6,034 nt of DNA from Candidatus Nomurabacteria bacterium RIFCSPHIGHO2_01_FULL_39_9 (GCA_001786825.1 MFTL01000001.1:9929-15962), one strand, 5' to 3'; numbered from the stretch's first letter, positions 1-6,034 are shown. The notes: a model not told the origin generated them from the sequence alone. Numbers and translations: made by a program.

Positions 1-63
1 AATTTTTGTCTCTATGCTGTCCGAACCCCGACCGGACAAGGATTCGCGACCACCCCAAAAATT
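1..63. repeat. Nested inverted-repeat element at left edge
   Basis: The outer arms are AATTTTTG (1-8) and CAAAAATT (56-63), a perfect 8-bp inverted repeat. Inside them, TGTCCG (18-23) and CGGACA (33-38) form a perfect 6-bp stem with a 9-nt loop. The plus strand is also open in frame 1 from the window edge to a TAA at 169-171 (56 codons). It has no visible start, and its Arg- and Ser-rich translation is not one I recognise as a protein family. I read the stretch as non-coding, structured intergenic DNA. It could be a dispersed repeat or the 3' end of something to the left of the window. The arms are certain from the sequence; the function is unknown. Confidence 0.4.
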
Positions 64-80
64 GGTCTGATAATATCGCG

Positions 81-106
81 AAAAAATCGCTTTGCGAGAA
101 GAAGCG
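81..106 (-). terminator. Weak candidate intrinsic terminator after asnB
   Basis: Read on the minus strand, this is a short GC-containing hairpin followed by six T (plus-strand A at 81-86). Two stems compete. One is CGCTT/AAGCG (88-92 with 102-106, 9-nt loop). The other is TCGC/GCGA (87-90 with 94-97, 3-nt loop), which abuts the T run directly. Both stems are only 4-5 bp, so termination would be inefficient. The site lies about 100 nt past the asnB stop, where the cluster is expected to end. Confidence 0.3.
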
Positions 107-160
107 CAGAGAACGAGCCTGTCGCGAGCGCCACGCAAGTACTGAAGCATTCGTTTGATT

Positions 161-213
161 TTAGCTTTTAAAAAATTAAGCATGATTAAAATTTTTTGAA
201 TTAGCTTTTAAAA
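161..213. repeat. 13-bp direct repeat at the asnB 3' end
   Basis: The plus-strand sequence TTAGCTTTTAAAA occurs at 161-173 and again at 201-213, exactly 40 bp apart. The right copy contains the last codons and the TAA stop of asnB; the left copy is downstream of the gene. It may mark a small duplication or slippage at the gene end, or reflect AT-rich low-complexity sequence. The identity is seen directly; the mechanism is inferred. Confidence 0.5.
170..197. repeat. AT-only inverted repeat just after asnB stop
   Basis: AAAAAATT (170-177) and AATTTTTT (190-197) form an 8-bp inverted repeat with a 12-nt spacer, starting a few bases after the asnB stop codon on the minus strand. The stem has T-rich arms in both directions, so it could act as a weak bidirectional terminator or a 3'-end stabiliser. 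It has no G:C pairs, which makes it a poor intrinsic terminator by the usual model. Confidence 0.35.
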
Positions 214-2081
214 TACGCCCGGTACCATAATTCCAGGCAAAGTAGGAGCCAGAGCTTTCGGCCTTCCCCGCCCACCGCTATGTTTTCCGCGAATAATTTT
301 TCCAAATATTCCTTTTTTATTATCTGGCTCACGAAAGACGAATCCTCGATCACGGTCTTCCGGTAATAATTCTTCAACTCACCACGAAACCATTCGCCGG
401 CTGGCACGCCGAAACCCATTTTTTTTCTGTATAAAATTTCATCCGGCAGAATTCCGCGGAGCGCTTTTTTCAAAATATATTTTGACTCGCCTGATTTCAA
501 TTTCAATTCCGGAGGAATCTTCGCCATCAATTCCACAAAATTACGATCTAAGAGCGGCGCGCGCGACTCCAGAGAGACCTTCATCGTGGCGATGTCGACT
601 TTGGTCATCAAGTCGTCCGGTAGATAAGAATTGAAATCAGTATAAAGTATCCTATCAAGCCAATTATATTTTTTTGCCTTATCGCTGACACTTTTTAGAA
701 ACAAAGACGAATTTGACAAATTGTTTAAGAAATCTGGTTCAAGCATTTCTCGTTTTTCTTTATCGGTAAAATAACCTATGTAACGAATATATTTTTCAAT
801 CTCGTCCGCATCGAGCGAGTCGATGAATTTTATGACGTTCATAATAAAAGAATTCGAATAAACTCTTTTTTTAATAAACTTTAAAACAGCCCGGCCGAAG
901 CGCCTCAACCATCTTGGTATTTTATTAAAAATTAAAGATTTTTGATAAACCTTATAGCGTCCATAACCAGCGAAATTTTCGTCGCCGGCGTCGCCGTTCA
1001 AAGCCACCGTTACGAACTGCTTAGTAAATTTGGCCAGATAGTAAGTCGGGAGCATGGAGGGATCGCCGTATGGCTCCTCGTAAGACTCGACGAGCCCCGG
1101 CAAGTCCGCGATCATGTCGGATTTCACTATAAATTCATGATGATCGGTCTTGAAAAGTCGGGCCACACTTCTGGCATATTCCCTTTCGTCGAACTTGGCC
1201 TCGTCGAAGCCGATCGAAAAAGTTTTGATTGGCTTTTCAGAATTTTTCGCCATCATCGCGACGACCAAGCTGCTATCCACCCCGCCAGAAAGAAAAGCTC
1301 CGAGCGGCACGTCCGAGACCATTCTCGCGCGCACGGCTTCTTCCGCGCTTTCAATGATTTTTTCGCCCCACTCGGACTCGTTCAAATAGAGCTTAGCCGA
1401 ATAATCCAAATTCCAGTATCTTTCGATTTTTAAGGTCCGGTTTGATAAATCCAAGACAAAATAATGCGCCGGCGGCAATTTAAAAATATTTTTGAAGCCG
1501 GTCCGCGGCTCTGGCACGTATTGATAAGTTAAGTAATCATAAACAGCTTGTTTGTCTATTTCTTTTTTTACTTCCCTGTTTTCCAAAATTGCTTTGAGCT
1601 CTGAAGCGAAAATAAAAGTTTCTCCGTCCCAATAGTACTTGAGCGGCTTCTCGCCGAACCTATCGCGGGTGCCGAAAATGATCCGCTTTTCTTTATCGTA
1701 AATGACAAAACCAAACATGCCGTTTAATTTTGAAAGACAATCAATGCCGAATTTTTTATACAAATACAAAACAACTTCAGTGTCACTTTTTGACTTGAAT
1801 TTAAATCCGTCTTTTTCCAATTCTTCTTTGTCTTTTTTAAAATCATAAATTTCGCCATTGTAAGCGATCACCGCCTGCCCGTCCTCTGATACCATCGGCA
1901 TATGGCCGGCCGGACTTAGATCAAGAATAGAAAGCCGGCGGCTTCCAAGGCCTATATTCTTATCGCATAAAACACCACCATCATCGGGCCCGCGGTGCTT
2001 TATTTTTTCATTCATCCTTAAAATTTCCTCTTCGGAAACAATAGAATTATCAAATTTTATTTTTCCAGTTATGCCACACAT
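201..2081 (-). CDS. asnB: AsnB-type glutamine-hydrolysing asparagine synthase / amidotransferase
   Basis: 626 residues, the usual full length of the AsnB family. The N-terminal class II glutaminase domain begins with the catalytic Cys2 (MCGITG), which fixes the start because the initiator Met must be removed to expose it. It continues with RGPD (30-33), the glutamine-site Arg around 49, NGEIYD (75-80), SDTE (99-102) and RDRFGEKPL (139-147). The synthetase domain has the ATP PP-loop SGGVDSS (265-271), FSIGFDE (288-294), LNGDAGDENFAGY (361-373) and SLESRAPLLD (503-512). The family takes ammonia from glutamine and uses ATP to convert a carboxylate to an amide, classically Asp to Asn. As the last gene of a glycan cluster it may instead amidate a sugar acid, as proposed for AsnB homologues in some O-antigen loci; that is inference. 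The motif at 361-373 departs mildly from the common SGDGGDELFGGY form (Asn for Ser, Ala for Gly, Asn for Leu). The start overlaps the methyltransferase stop as TAATG, suggesting translational coupling. No Shine-Dalgarno sequence is visible. Confidence 0.95.
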   Translation of the reverse strand: MCGITGKIKFDNSIVSEEEILRMNEKIKHRGPDDGGVLCDKNIGLGSRRLSILDLSPAGHMPMVSEDGQAVIAYNGEIYDFKKDKEELEKDGFKFKSKSDTEVVLYLYKKFGIDCLSKLNGMFGFVIYDKEKRIIFGTRDRFGEKPLKYYWDGETFIFASELKAILENREVKKEIDKQAVYDYLTYQYVPEPRTGFKNIFKLPPAHYFVLDLSNRTLKIERYWNLDYSAKLYLNESEWGEKIIESAEEAVRARMVSDVPLGAFLSGGVDSSLVVAMMAKNSEKPIKTFSIGFDEAKFDEREYARSVARLFKTDHHEFIVKSDMIADLPGLVESYEEPYGDPSMLPTYYLAKFTKQFVTVALNGDAGDENFAGYGRYKVYQKSLIFNKIPRWLRRFGRAVLKFIKKRVYSNSFIMNVIKFIDSLDADEIEKYIRYIGYFTDKEKREMLEPDFLNNLSNSSLFLKSVSDKAKKYNWLDRILYTDFNSYLPDDLMTKVDIATMKVSLESRAPLLDRNFVELMAKIPPELKLKSGESKYILKKALRGILPDEILYRKKMGFGVPAGEWFRGELKNYYRKTVIEDSSFVSQIIKKEYLEKLFAENIAVGGEGRKLWLLLCLELWYRAYFKS

Positions 2082-2908
2082 TATTTTTTTACAAACAAAA
2101 ACTGATTACAACCTGTACCATCATTCGACCAAACCCGGCTCTCCTCAAAACCCAATTTTTTGAAAAATTTCGTAATTTCATCGCAAGTCGCGTACTCATA
2201 CGGAAAACCGCCCAACCAATCTTTAACGTCAGACCAGAAATTCATCCCGCGGCAAGATTTATAATTTCGGACATAATTGATTTGCTCTCGAAGCCGACTC
2301 GAAAATTTAAGCGGCCTTTTGATCGCATGCCCAAAGACGATCAAAACGGCATAGAGCGCCTCCATGATTCTTTTGACAAAGCCGGGCGCGGCATTATAAA
2401 AGCGTTTAATATGCCACCACGCGCGCGAGCTTATGAATTTCTCGTTCTTATTGTAAATGGCAATGACAAACAAGCCACCCGGCTTCACCAAGCCTGCGGC
2501 ATTCTCAATCGCCGGCCACATCTGGCCCGTGTGGTGCAAGACTCCCCAAGAGTACACAATATCAGCCGGCTCAATGCTCTGCCTTATCCAGTTTTTATCC
2601 AAAATCGAGCCGTGCTTGATCTCCCAGCGCAGGTCATCCTTATAAAATTTATCCTTCAAAAATCGGGCGCAGGCGACCGAATCCGGATCGACATCGAAAC
2701 TGACTACCCGCGAGGCGCCGAGTTTCAAGGCGCCGAGCGAAAACAAGCCGCTGCCCGAACCGATATCAAGAAAAGTCTGATCAGCAAGACTCTCCAGCCC
2801 GGTTATTTCAGACAAAGACTTAACCGCTTCACCAAGCCTTTCTTCAGAATAATATTTTTTGAGAAACTCTTGCCAATTCCGGCCAAAAGAAAATGAGGTA
2901 TTTTTCAT
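2081..2908 (-). CDS. Class I SAM-dependent methyltransferase of a glycan cluster
   Basis: 275 residues with a Rossmann-type methyltransferase fold. Motif I is LDIGSGSGLF (47-56), binding S-adenosylmethionine. The acidic residue at the end of strand 2 lies in SFDVDP (70-75). DIVYSWGVLHHTG (116-128) is the typical strand-4 segment, and KPGG (142-145) precedes strand 5. After a basic, partly hydrophobic linker (about 160-205), the C-terminus carries RGMNFWSDVKDWLGGFPYE (220-238) and a terminal GCNQFLF (266-272). I know this arrangement from methyltransferases annotated in O-antigen and capsule clusters, often mislabelled as UbiG-like. A role methylating a sugar hydroxyl or a glycan end is inferred; the acceptor cannot be read. 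There is no signal peptide, so it should act in the cytoplasm. The ATG sits in an ATGA overlap with the glycosyltransferase B stop, and the gene ends in TAATG with asnB, so all three are probably translated together. No Shine-Dalgarno sequence precedes the start. Confidence 0.9.
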   Translation of the reverse strand: MKNTSFSFGRNWQEFLKKYYSEERLGEAVKSLSEITGLESLADQTFLDIGSGSGLFSLGALKLGASRVVSFDVDPDSVACARFLKDKFYKDDLRWEIKHGSILDKNWIRQSIEPADIVYSWGVLHHTGQMWPAIENAAGLVKPGGLFVIAIYNKNEKFISSRAWWHIKRFYNAAPGFVKRIMEALYAVLIVFGHAIKRPLKFSSRLREQINYVRNYKSCRGMNFWSDVKDWLGGFPYEYATCDEITKFFKKLGFEESRVWSNDGTGCNQFLFVKK

Positions 2909-4032
2909 AATTTTTCTAATATTGTTTTGTAATTATTAATAATTTTTTCGATATCATGATTTTCTTTAGCATACCGATAAGCATTCGCGCCGAGCCTCGC
3001 CCTTTTTACTTCATCATTTAATATCTTATGCAAGCTATCTTTTAGTTTATCGATACTGCCACCAGTAAATATACCGCAGTCATATTTTTCTAAAAAATCG
3101 TCAGGATCAACATTGAGCGAAAGGATCGGTACGGTATTTTTAGCCGCCTGCACGAAAGTGTTGGGAAAGCCTTCAAACTTAGAAGTCAAAACATAAACTT
3201 TTGCTTGTCTAAAATAATTATCCATTTCGGCAAACGGCACAAAATCCTTAAAGGAAACATTTGGTAACTCTGCGACTCTTTCTTTGATGCCGTCAAAATA
3301 AGCGTGCTGATTGTTGGAACGCGGACAGATCATCAAAAAATTATGATCTTTGAAGTTCCTCGCCAATTCGAGGAAAATTTCCGGCTGTTTCCAATCCTCG
3401 GCGCGGCCGACCCATAAAATATATTTTCGCTCCATCTGGTCGAGCTCGCTAGACTTGGGGATTTTATAAACTGATTTCACCACAATACTTTCTTTGCCGT
3501 GATGCTCTTTGACCATTCGGCGATGCTCTTCATTTTGAGTGATCACGAGGTCCGCCCGCCGAATCCCGTACCGATAGAGTCGGCCGGAGAGCCAAGGATT
3601 CATTTTTTCGAATTCGCCGCCACAATCGATCTCATGCGCCGTCATGTAAATAAATTTCTTGCCCAAAAGATGCGCCACGAGACAAACGAGGCCCGTGCCA
3701 GCGCTCGCGGTGCGCTGGATATAAATATCGGCGCCAATTTTCCGCAAAACATTTGCAAGAACGAGTGGCTTCGGCCGGCGGAGCGAGCGCCAAAGTGAGC
3801 CGCTTTTTTCGTTTTTAATACTCTTGTAAAGCCGGACGCCGTCGCGAACTTCAACTGCTGGCTGACCGAAGTTCGCCACCACAAAGCTCACTTCAAATTC
3901 GGGCAGCTTTGTCAGTGCCTTACCCAGAAGATAAAGTTGGACTTCCGCGCCGCCGAAAGTAGCTTTAATGTTCTGATTAAAAAGCGGGTAGGCCCCCAAA
4001 CAAACAAAGCATATTTTTATTTTTTTCTTCAT
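2905..4032 (-). CDS. Glycosyltransferase B, GT4-type (GT-B fold)
   Basis: 375 residues from the ATG at 4030-4032. The frame stays open to a GTG at 4105-4107, but the extra 25 residues have no counterpart in paralogue A and would place a terminator-like hairpin inside the gene. With the ATG chosen, MKKKIKICFVCLGAYPLF lines up with the start of A. The N-terminal domain has a glycine-rich FGGAE loop (26-30) and the distinctive EIDCGGE (134-140). The C-terminal nucleotide-sugar domain opens at YILWVGR (204-210) and contains CPRS (236-239) and SKFEGFPNTFVQAA (284-297). This last stretch is the GT4 EX7E position, but the second Glu is Gln (E287, Q295), a form I know from other EGFPN-type GT4 enzymes. 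The enzyme probably adds a sugar from a nucleotide donor to a lipid-linked acceptor at the cytoplasmic face; donor and linkage are unknown. It ends with TGA inside an ATGA overlap with the methyltransferase. Confidence 0.92.
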   Translation of the reverse strand: MKKKIKICFVCLGAYPLFNQNIKATFGGAEVQLYLLGKALTKLPEFEVSFVVANFGQPAVEVRDGVRLYKSIKNEKSGSLWRSLRRPKPLVLANVLRKIGADIYIQRTASAGTGLVCLVAHLLGKKFIYMTAHEIDCGGEFEKMNPWLSGRLYRYGIRRADLVITQNEEHRRMVKEHHGKESIVVKSVYKIPKSSELDQMERKYILWVGRAEDWKQPEIFLELARNFKDHNFLMICPRSNNQHAYFDGIKERVAELPNVSFKDFVPFAEMDNYFRQAKVYVLTSKFEGFPNTFVQAAKNTVPILSLNVDPDDFLEKYDCGIFTGGSIDKLKDSLHKILNDEVKRARLGANAYRYAKENHDIEKIINNYKTILEKL

Positions 4033-4040
4033 AGCCAAAC

Positions 4041-4075
4041 AAAAAAACACGTCCTTCGCGCAAGGCGAAGTCGTG
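4041..4075 (-). terminator. Terminator-like hairpin in leader of glycosyltransferase B
   Basis: On the minus strand, positions 4075-4048 fold as CACG/CGTG and CTTCGC/GCGAAG stems separated by a small 1x2 internal loop, with a 5-nt CTTGC loop. Seven T follow directly (plus-strand A at 4041-4047). The ATG of glycosyltransferase B is only 8 nt beyond the T run. An alternative CCTT/AAGG pairing (loop GCGCG) is mutually exclusive with the main stem. The shape is that of an intrinsic terminator or attenuator. It could reduce readthrough from the flippase and glycosyltransferase A into the downstream three genes. No folding energy was computed. Confidence 0.55.
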
Positions 4076-4090
4076 CTAACCATTACCCGT

Positions 4091-4096
4091 ATTATA
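4091..4096 (-). promoter_or_regulatory. Candidate -10 box (TATAAT) between glycosyltransferases
   Basis: A perfect TATAAT on the minus strand lies in the 84-nt gap after the glycosyltransferase A stop. Transcription would begin near 4084, giving a leader of about 50 nt before the ATG at 4032. The best upstream hexamer at 18-bp spacing is TTAGGA (4115-4120), which matches the -35 consensus at only three positions and overlaps the A stop codon. There is no TGn extension. The promoter call therefore rests on the -10 box and its intergenic position. Confidence 0.35.
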
Positions 4097-4116
4097 CTAC
4101 ACCTCACCCCAAAATC

Positions 4117-5226
4117 CTAATGAAGTAAAATTAAACCTTCACGGAATAAAGTGGCAAAAGTTAGAACAATGCTTTCCATATTATAAAAATCGTCGAAGTA
4201 TTTGCGGCCAGCGTTTTGGTATTTGAGATACAAGGCGCGGTCGGCGAGCAAAAGTTTTATCTGTTGTTCCAATATTTTTACATCCCCACCTGCGAATAGT
4301 CCAAGCCGATTGTCGTCGAAACAACCGTCCGGATTGATCGTGAGCGACAAAACCGGCACGCCGTATTTGAAGGATTCAAGGACGACAAGCGGCAGGTCGC
4401 CCTCAAAATCTGAAGTTAAAACAAAAAGCTTAGCTTTTTTGTAAACATTCTCCATATCAGCATATTTCTCCCCGGCGGAAAATTTCAAATTAGGCGGAGT
4501 CGTTGCTTCAGTATGAATCTTCTCAAAAAATTCCGCGCTTTCGCCCGAAGGCGGACAGACCATCAAGAATTTTTCTTGCGTAAATTTACGCGCCAAATCG
4601 AGAAAAATTTCCGGCCTTTTACTTTCGGTACACCGCCCGACCCAGAGCAGATATTCCCTGCCATCCTCGCGAATCTCCCCTGTCTCTCCGTCGAGACCCT
4701 TTTTGACGACGACGACGCGGCAATAACCTCTTTGATCGAGCAGATTTCTCTGATGAGTGTTTTGAGCGACAATAACGTCGGATAATTTTAGGCCCAATCT
4801 ATACCAAAGAGAATCGACAAAAGACATGCGCTTTTCAATGCCGCCGTCGCAGTCGATGTCGGAGGCGACCAGATAAGCGAACTTCTTGCCGAGCAATTTC
4901 GCAAAGAGCGCCCACTTGCCGACCATTTTCCCCGAGGAACTTGAAACATAAATATCCGCATTGATTTTTCTCATCAATCTTAAAAAAGGCAAGCAAAAAG
5001 AATGAAGCCGTTCGTGCAAAGTAATATTCTCTCGCAAGATTGGTCCGCTGGCGCCGCCCAAATCATCAACAATAAAAGAAATTTTAAAATCATCACGCTT
5101 AGCCAGATATTTACCAAGCAGATAAAGCTCAACCTCTGCCCCGCCAAAAGACTTCCCCTCGTGGAACCCGAAAAGCGGCGACGCGTCCAAGCTGATGATG
5201 CAAATTTTGAGAGGTTTTTTAGACAT
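4117..5226 (-). CDS. Glycosyltransferase A, GT4-type (GT-B fold)
   Basis: 369 residues, ATG at 5224-5226, only 2 nt after the flippase stop. No Shine-Dalgarno sequence is visible, yet MSKKPLKICIISLDASPLF aligns with paralogue B, so the start is supported. The N-terminal half has FGGAE (27-31) and SDIDCDGG (122-129). The C-terminal nucleotide-sugar domain starts at YLLWVGR (192-198), followed by CPPS (224-227) and SDFEGDLPLVVLES (272-285). The two Glu of the usual EX7E motif are here E275 and E284, so the spacing is one residue longer than the canonical form. Compared with B it lacks about 15-20 residues between strands around residues 62-90, so the acceptor-facing region differs. It is expected to transfer a sugar from a nucleotide donor onto the lipid-linked glycan in the cytoplasm; the sugar is unknown. 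It ends with TAG, followed by the leader region of glycosyltransferase B. Confidence 0.92.
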   Translation of the reverse strand: MSKKPLKICIISLDASPLFGFHEGKSFGGAEVELYLLGKYLAKRDDFKISFIVDDLGGASGPILRENITLHERLHSFCLPFLRLMRKINADIYVSSSSGKMVGKWALFAKLLGKKFAYLVASDIDCDGGIEKRMSFVDSLWYRLGLKLSDVIVAQNTHQRNLLDQRGYCRVVVVKKGLDGETGEIREDGREYLLWVGRCTESKRPEIFLDLARKFTQEKFLMVCPPSGESAEFFEKIHTEATTPPNLKFSAGEKYADMENVYKKAKLFVLTSDFEGDLPLVVLESFKYGVPVLSLTINPDGCFDDNRLGLFAGGDVKILEQQIKLLLADRALYLKYQNAGRKYFDDFYNMESIVLTFATLFREGLILLH

Positions 5227-5228
5227 TT

Positions 5229-6034
5229 TTAATTAACCCGCTTAAAGAAATTTCTGACCTTAAAATAGAAAGCGGCGCTGAAAATGATATTAAGAACGAT
5301 ACTGCTTCCGGCCGCGCCGTAAATACCCAAACGCGGTACGAGGAGATAAAGCAGAACCAGATTCAAAGCGGAAACGAGAAAAGAAGTTTTTAAAACGAAT
5401 GCCACGCCGGAGAGGCCTTCGGAATTGAGAAGCCACATGTAAAGCTGGTAGCAAATGAATAGCGAATTGTTGAGCGAGAGCAGGACGATCAACTTGAAGT
5501 CGATCGGAAACTCCTTGCCGAAGAGCCAGATGATGAGCCAGATCGAAAAAAAAGAAAGCACAAAAGCTCCGATCAGAAAAATTTTAAGTATCTTTTTTAT
5601 AAAATTATTTACCTTATCCTTATCCTTTTCGCCGGCAATGCTCGGAAAATAAACATTCACGAAGAGCTGAAAAAAACGCCCGACGAAGACATTGGCGGCG
5701 TTCTGGTATGCCGCATAAATGCCGACAAAATAAAGCGAGCTAAAGTGGTTCAAGAAAAACCGGTCGCTGTTTAAAATAAGAAAGCCGGTCACTGCCCCGA
5801 AGACCGTCACGGTCGAATATTTGAGCAGCTTGTCCCAGATATCTTTCGGCAAAGCGAAATCCCAGCCAGATTTTAAAATTAAGCGGCCCAAAATAAAGAG
5901 CGAGACGATAAGCGAGAGTATGTTGGCGATAATAAAAGACTGATAATTCTTTATGCCAAAGCCAAAAAGAAACAAAGAGAAAGCCAGAAGCAGGACAGCA
6001 GAATTAGCGATGGCGACGGAAGAAACCGTCCGAA
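5229..6034 (-). CDS. Wzx-like polysaccharide flippase, C-terminal part (partial)
   Basis: 267 residues are visible and the frame stays open to the right edge, so the start is outside the window. A TTG at 5973-5975 could be taken for a start, but the upstream 19 codons continue a hydrophobic segment in frame, so it is internal. About eight or nine membrane segments can be seen. The segment with NSDRFFL followed by VGIYAAYQNAANVF, and the late LVPRLGIYGAAGSSIVLN, are typical of the second half of the MOP-superfamily polysaccharide transporters (Wzx/RfbX), which usually have 12-14 helices. The protein should sit in the cytoplasmic membrane and move a lipid-linked glycan outward. It ends with a short basic tail (RNFFKRVN). 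The gene is 2 nt from glycosyltransferase A, consistent with one transcript. A MurJ-type lipid II flippase is less likely because of the glycan-gene neighbours. Confidence 0.88.
   Translation of the reverse strand, partial: RTVSSVAIANSAVLLLAFSLFLFGFGIKNYQSFIIANILSLIVSLFILGRLILKSGWDFALPKDIWDKLLKYSTVTVFGAVTGFLILNSDRFFLNHFSSLYFVGIYAAYQNAANVFVGRFFQLFVNVYFPSIAGEKDKDKVNNFIKKILKIFLIGAFVLSFFSIWLIIWLFGKEFPIDFKLIVLLSLNNSLFICYQLYMWLLNSEGLSGVAFVLKTSFLVSALNLVLLYLLVPRLGIYGAAGSSIVLNIIFSAAFYFKVRNFFKRVN

Noticed and set aside
18..38. T-arm-like hairpin suggesting a tRNA end
   Set aside because: No acceptor stem, D arm or anticodon arm could be found around it on either strand.
942..1433. 163-codon plus-strand open frame
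   Set aside because: It is antisense within the asnB synthetase domain, where conserved motifs explain the base pattern. It is a shadow frame.
2282..2896. 204-codon plus-strand open frame
   Set aside because: It lies entirely antisense to the methyltransferase, whose motifs are unambiguous. Its translation shows no domain pattern and it has no start signal or partner gene.
2905..2907. Possible recoding of TGA as glycine (code 25)
   Set aside because: TGA serves as the stop of glycosyltransferase B at exactly the ATGA junction expected for coupled genes, and no in-frame TGA interrupts the other genes.
4033..4107. GTG start giving glycosyltransferase B 25 extra N-terminal residues
   Set aside because: The extension has no match in paralogue A, is not a convincing signal peptide, and would put the hairpin and T run inside the coding sequence.
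3937..4128. 63-codon plus-strand frame spanning the gap between the glycosyltransferases
   Set aside because: Most of it is antisense to glycosyltransferase B and the rest covers the leader hairpin. The translation is low-complexity and unrecognisable.
4705..4716. Four GAC units in a row, a possible microsatellite or phase-variable tract
   Set aside because: It is only 12 bp, keeps frame, and simply encodes the Val run at residues 171-174 of glycosyltransferase A. It is too short to expect frequent slippage.

Overview
The window holds the end of a surface-glycan assembly cluster. Every gene lies on the minus strand, so the cluster is transcribed from the right edge towards the left. In order of transcription it contains the C-terminal part of a Wzx-type polysaccharide flippase (5229-6034, running off the right edge), glycosyltransferase A (4117-5226), glycosyltransferase B (2905-4032), a class I SAM-dependent methyltransferase (2081-2908) and an AsnB-type glutamine-dependent amidotransferase (201-2081). 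Positions 1-200 carry no gene I can support, but they are rich in inverted and direct repeats. This looks like the 3' end of the transcription unit.

The packing is tight. The flippase stop and the glycosyltransferase A start are 2 nt apart. Glycosyltransferase B and the methyltransferase share an ATGA overlap, and the methyltransferase and asnB share a TAATG overlap. The one break is an 84-nt gap between the two glycosyltransferases. In reading direction it contains a perfect TATAAT hexamer, then a GC-rich hairpin followed by seven T, then the start codon of glycosyltransferase B. This is the most interesting regulatory structure in the window.

The two glycosyltransferases are clearly paralogous and probably arose by tandem duplication. 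Together the genes suggest this pathway: cytoplasmic GT4-type enzymes extend a lipid-linked glycan, the methyltransferase and the amidotransferase modify it (for example by O-methylation and by converting a sugar acid to an amide), and the flippase moves the lipid-linked unit across the membrane. The substrates cannot be read from the sequence.

Organism: a bacterium of moderate to low GC using standard stop codons. TGA ends glycosyltransferase B, which argues against the recoded-TGA lineages. None of the four visible start codons has a recognisable Shine-Dalgarno sequence. The compact cluster, AT-rich intergenic DNA and weak or absent Shine-Dalgarno signals fit a Candidate Phyla Radiation (Patescibacteria/Parcubacteria-like) genome, but this is an impression and not a demonstrated assignment. 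I see no CRISPR array, tRNA, rRNA or insertion sequence, and no wholly new system. The strongest leads are the leader between the glycosyltransferases, the variant GT motifs, and the structured 3' region, which may be a dispersed repeat.
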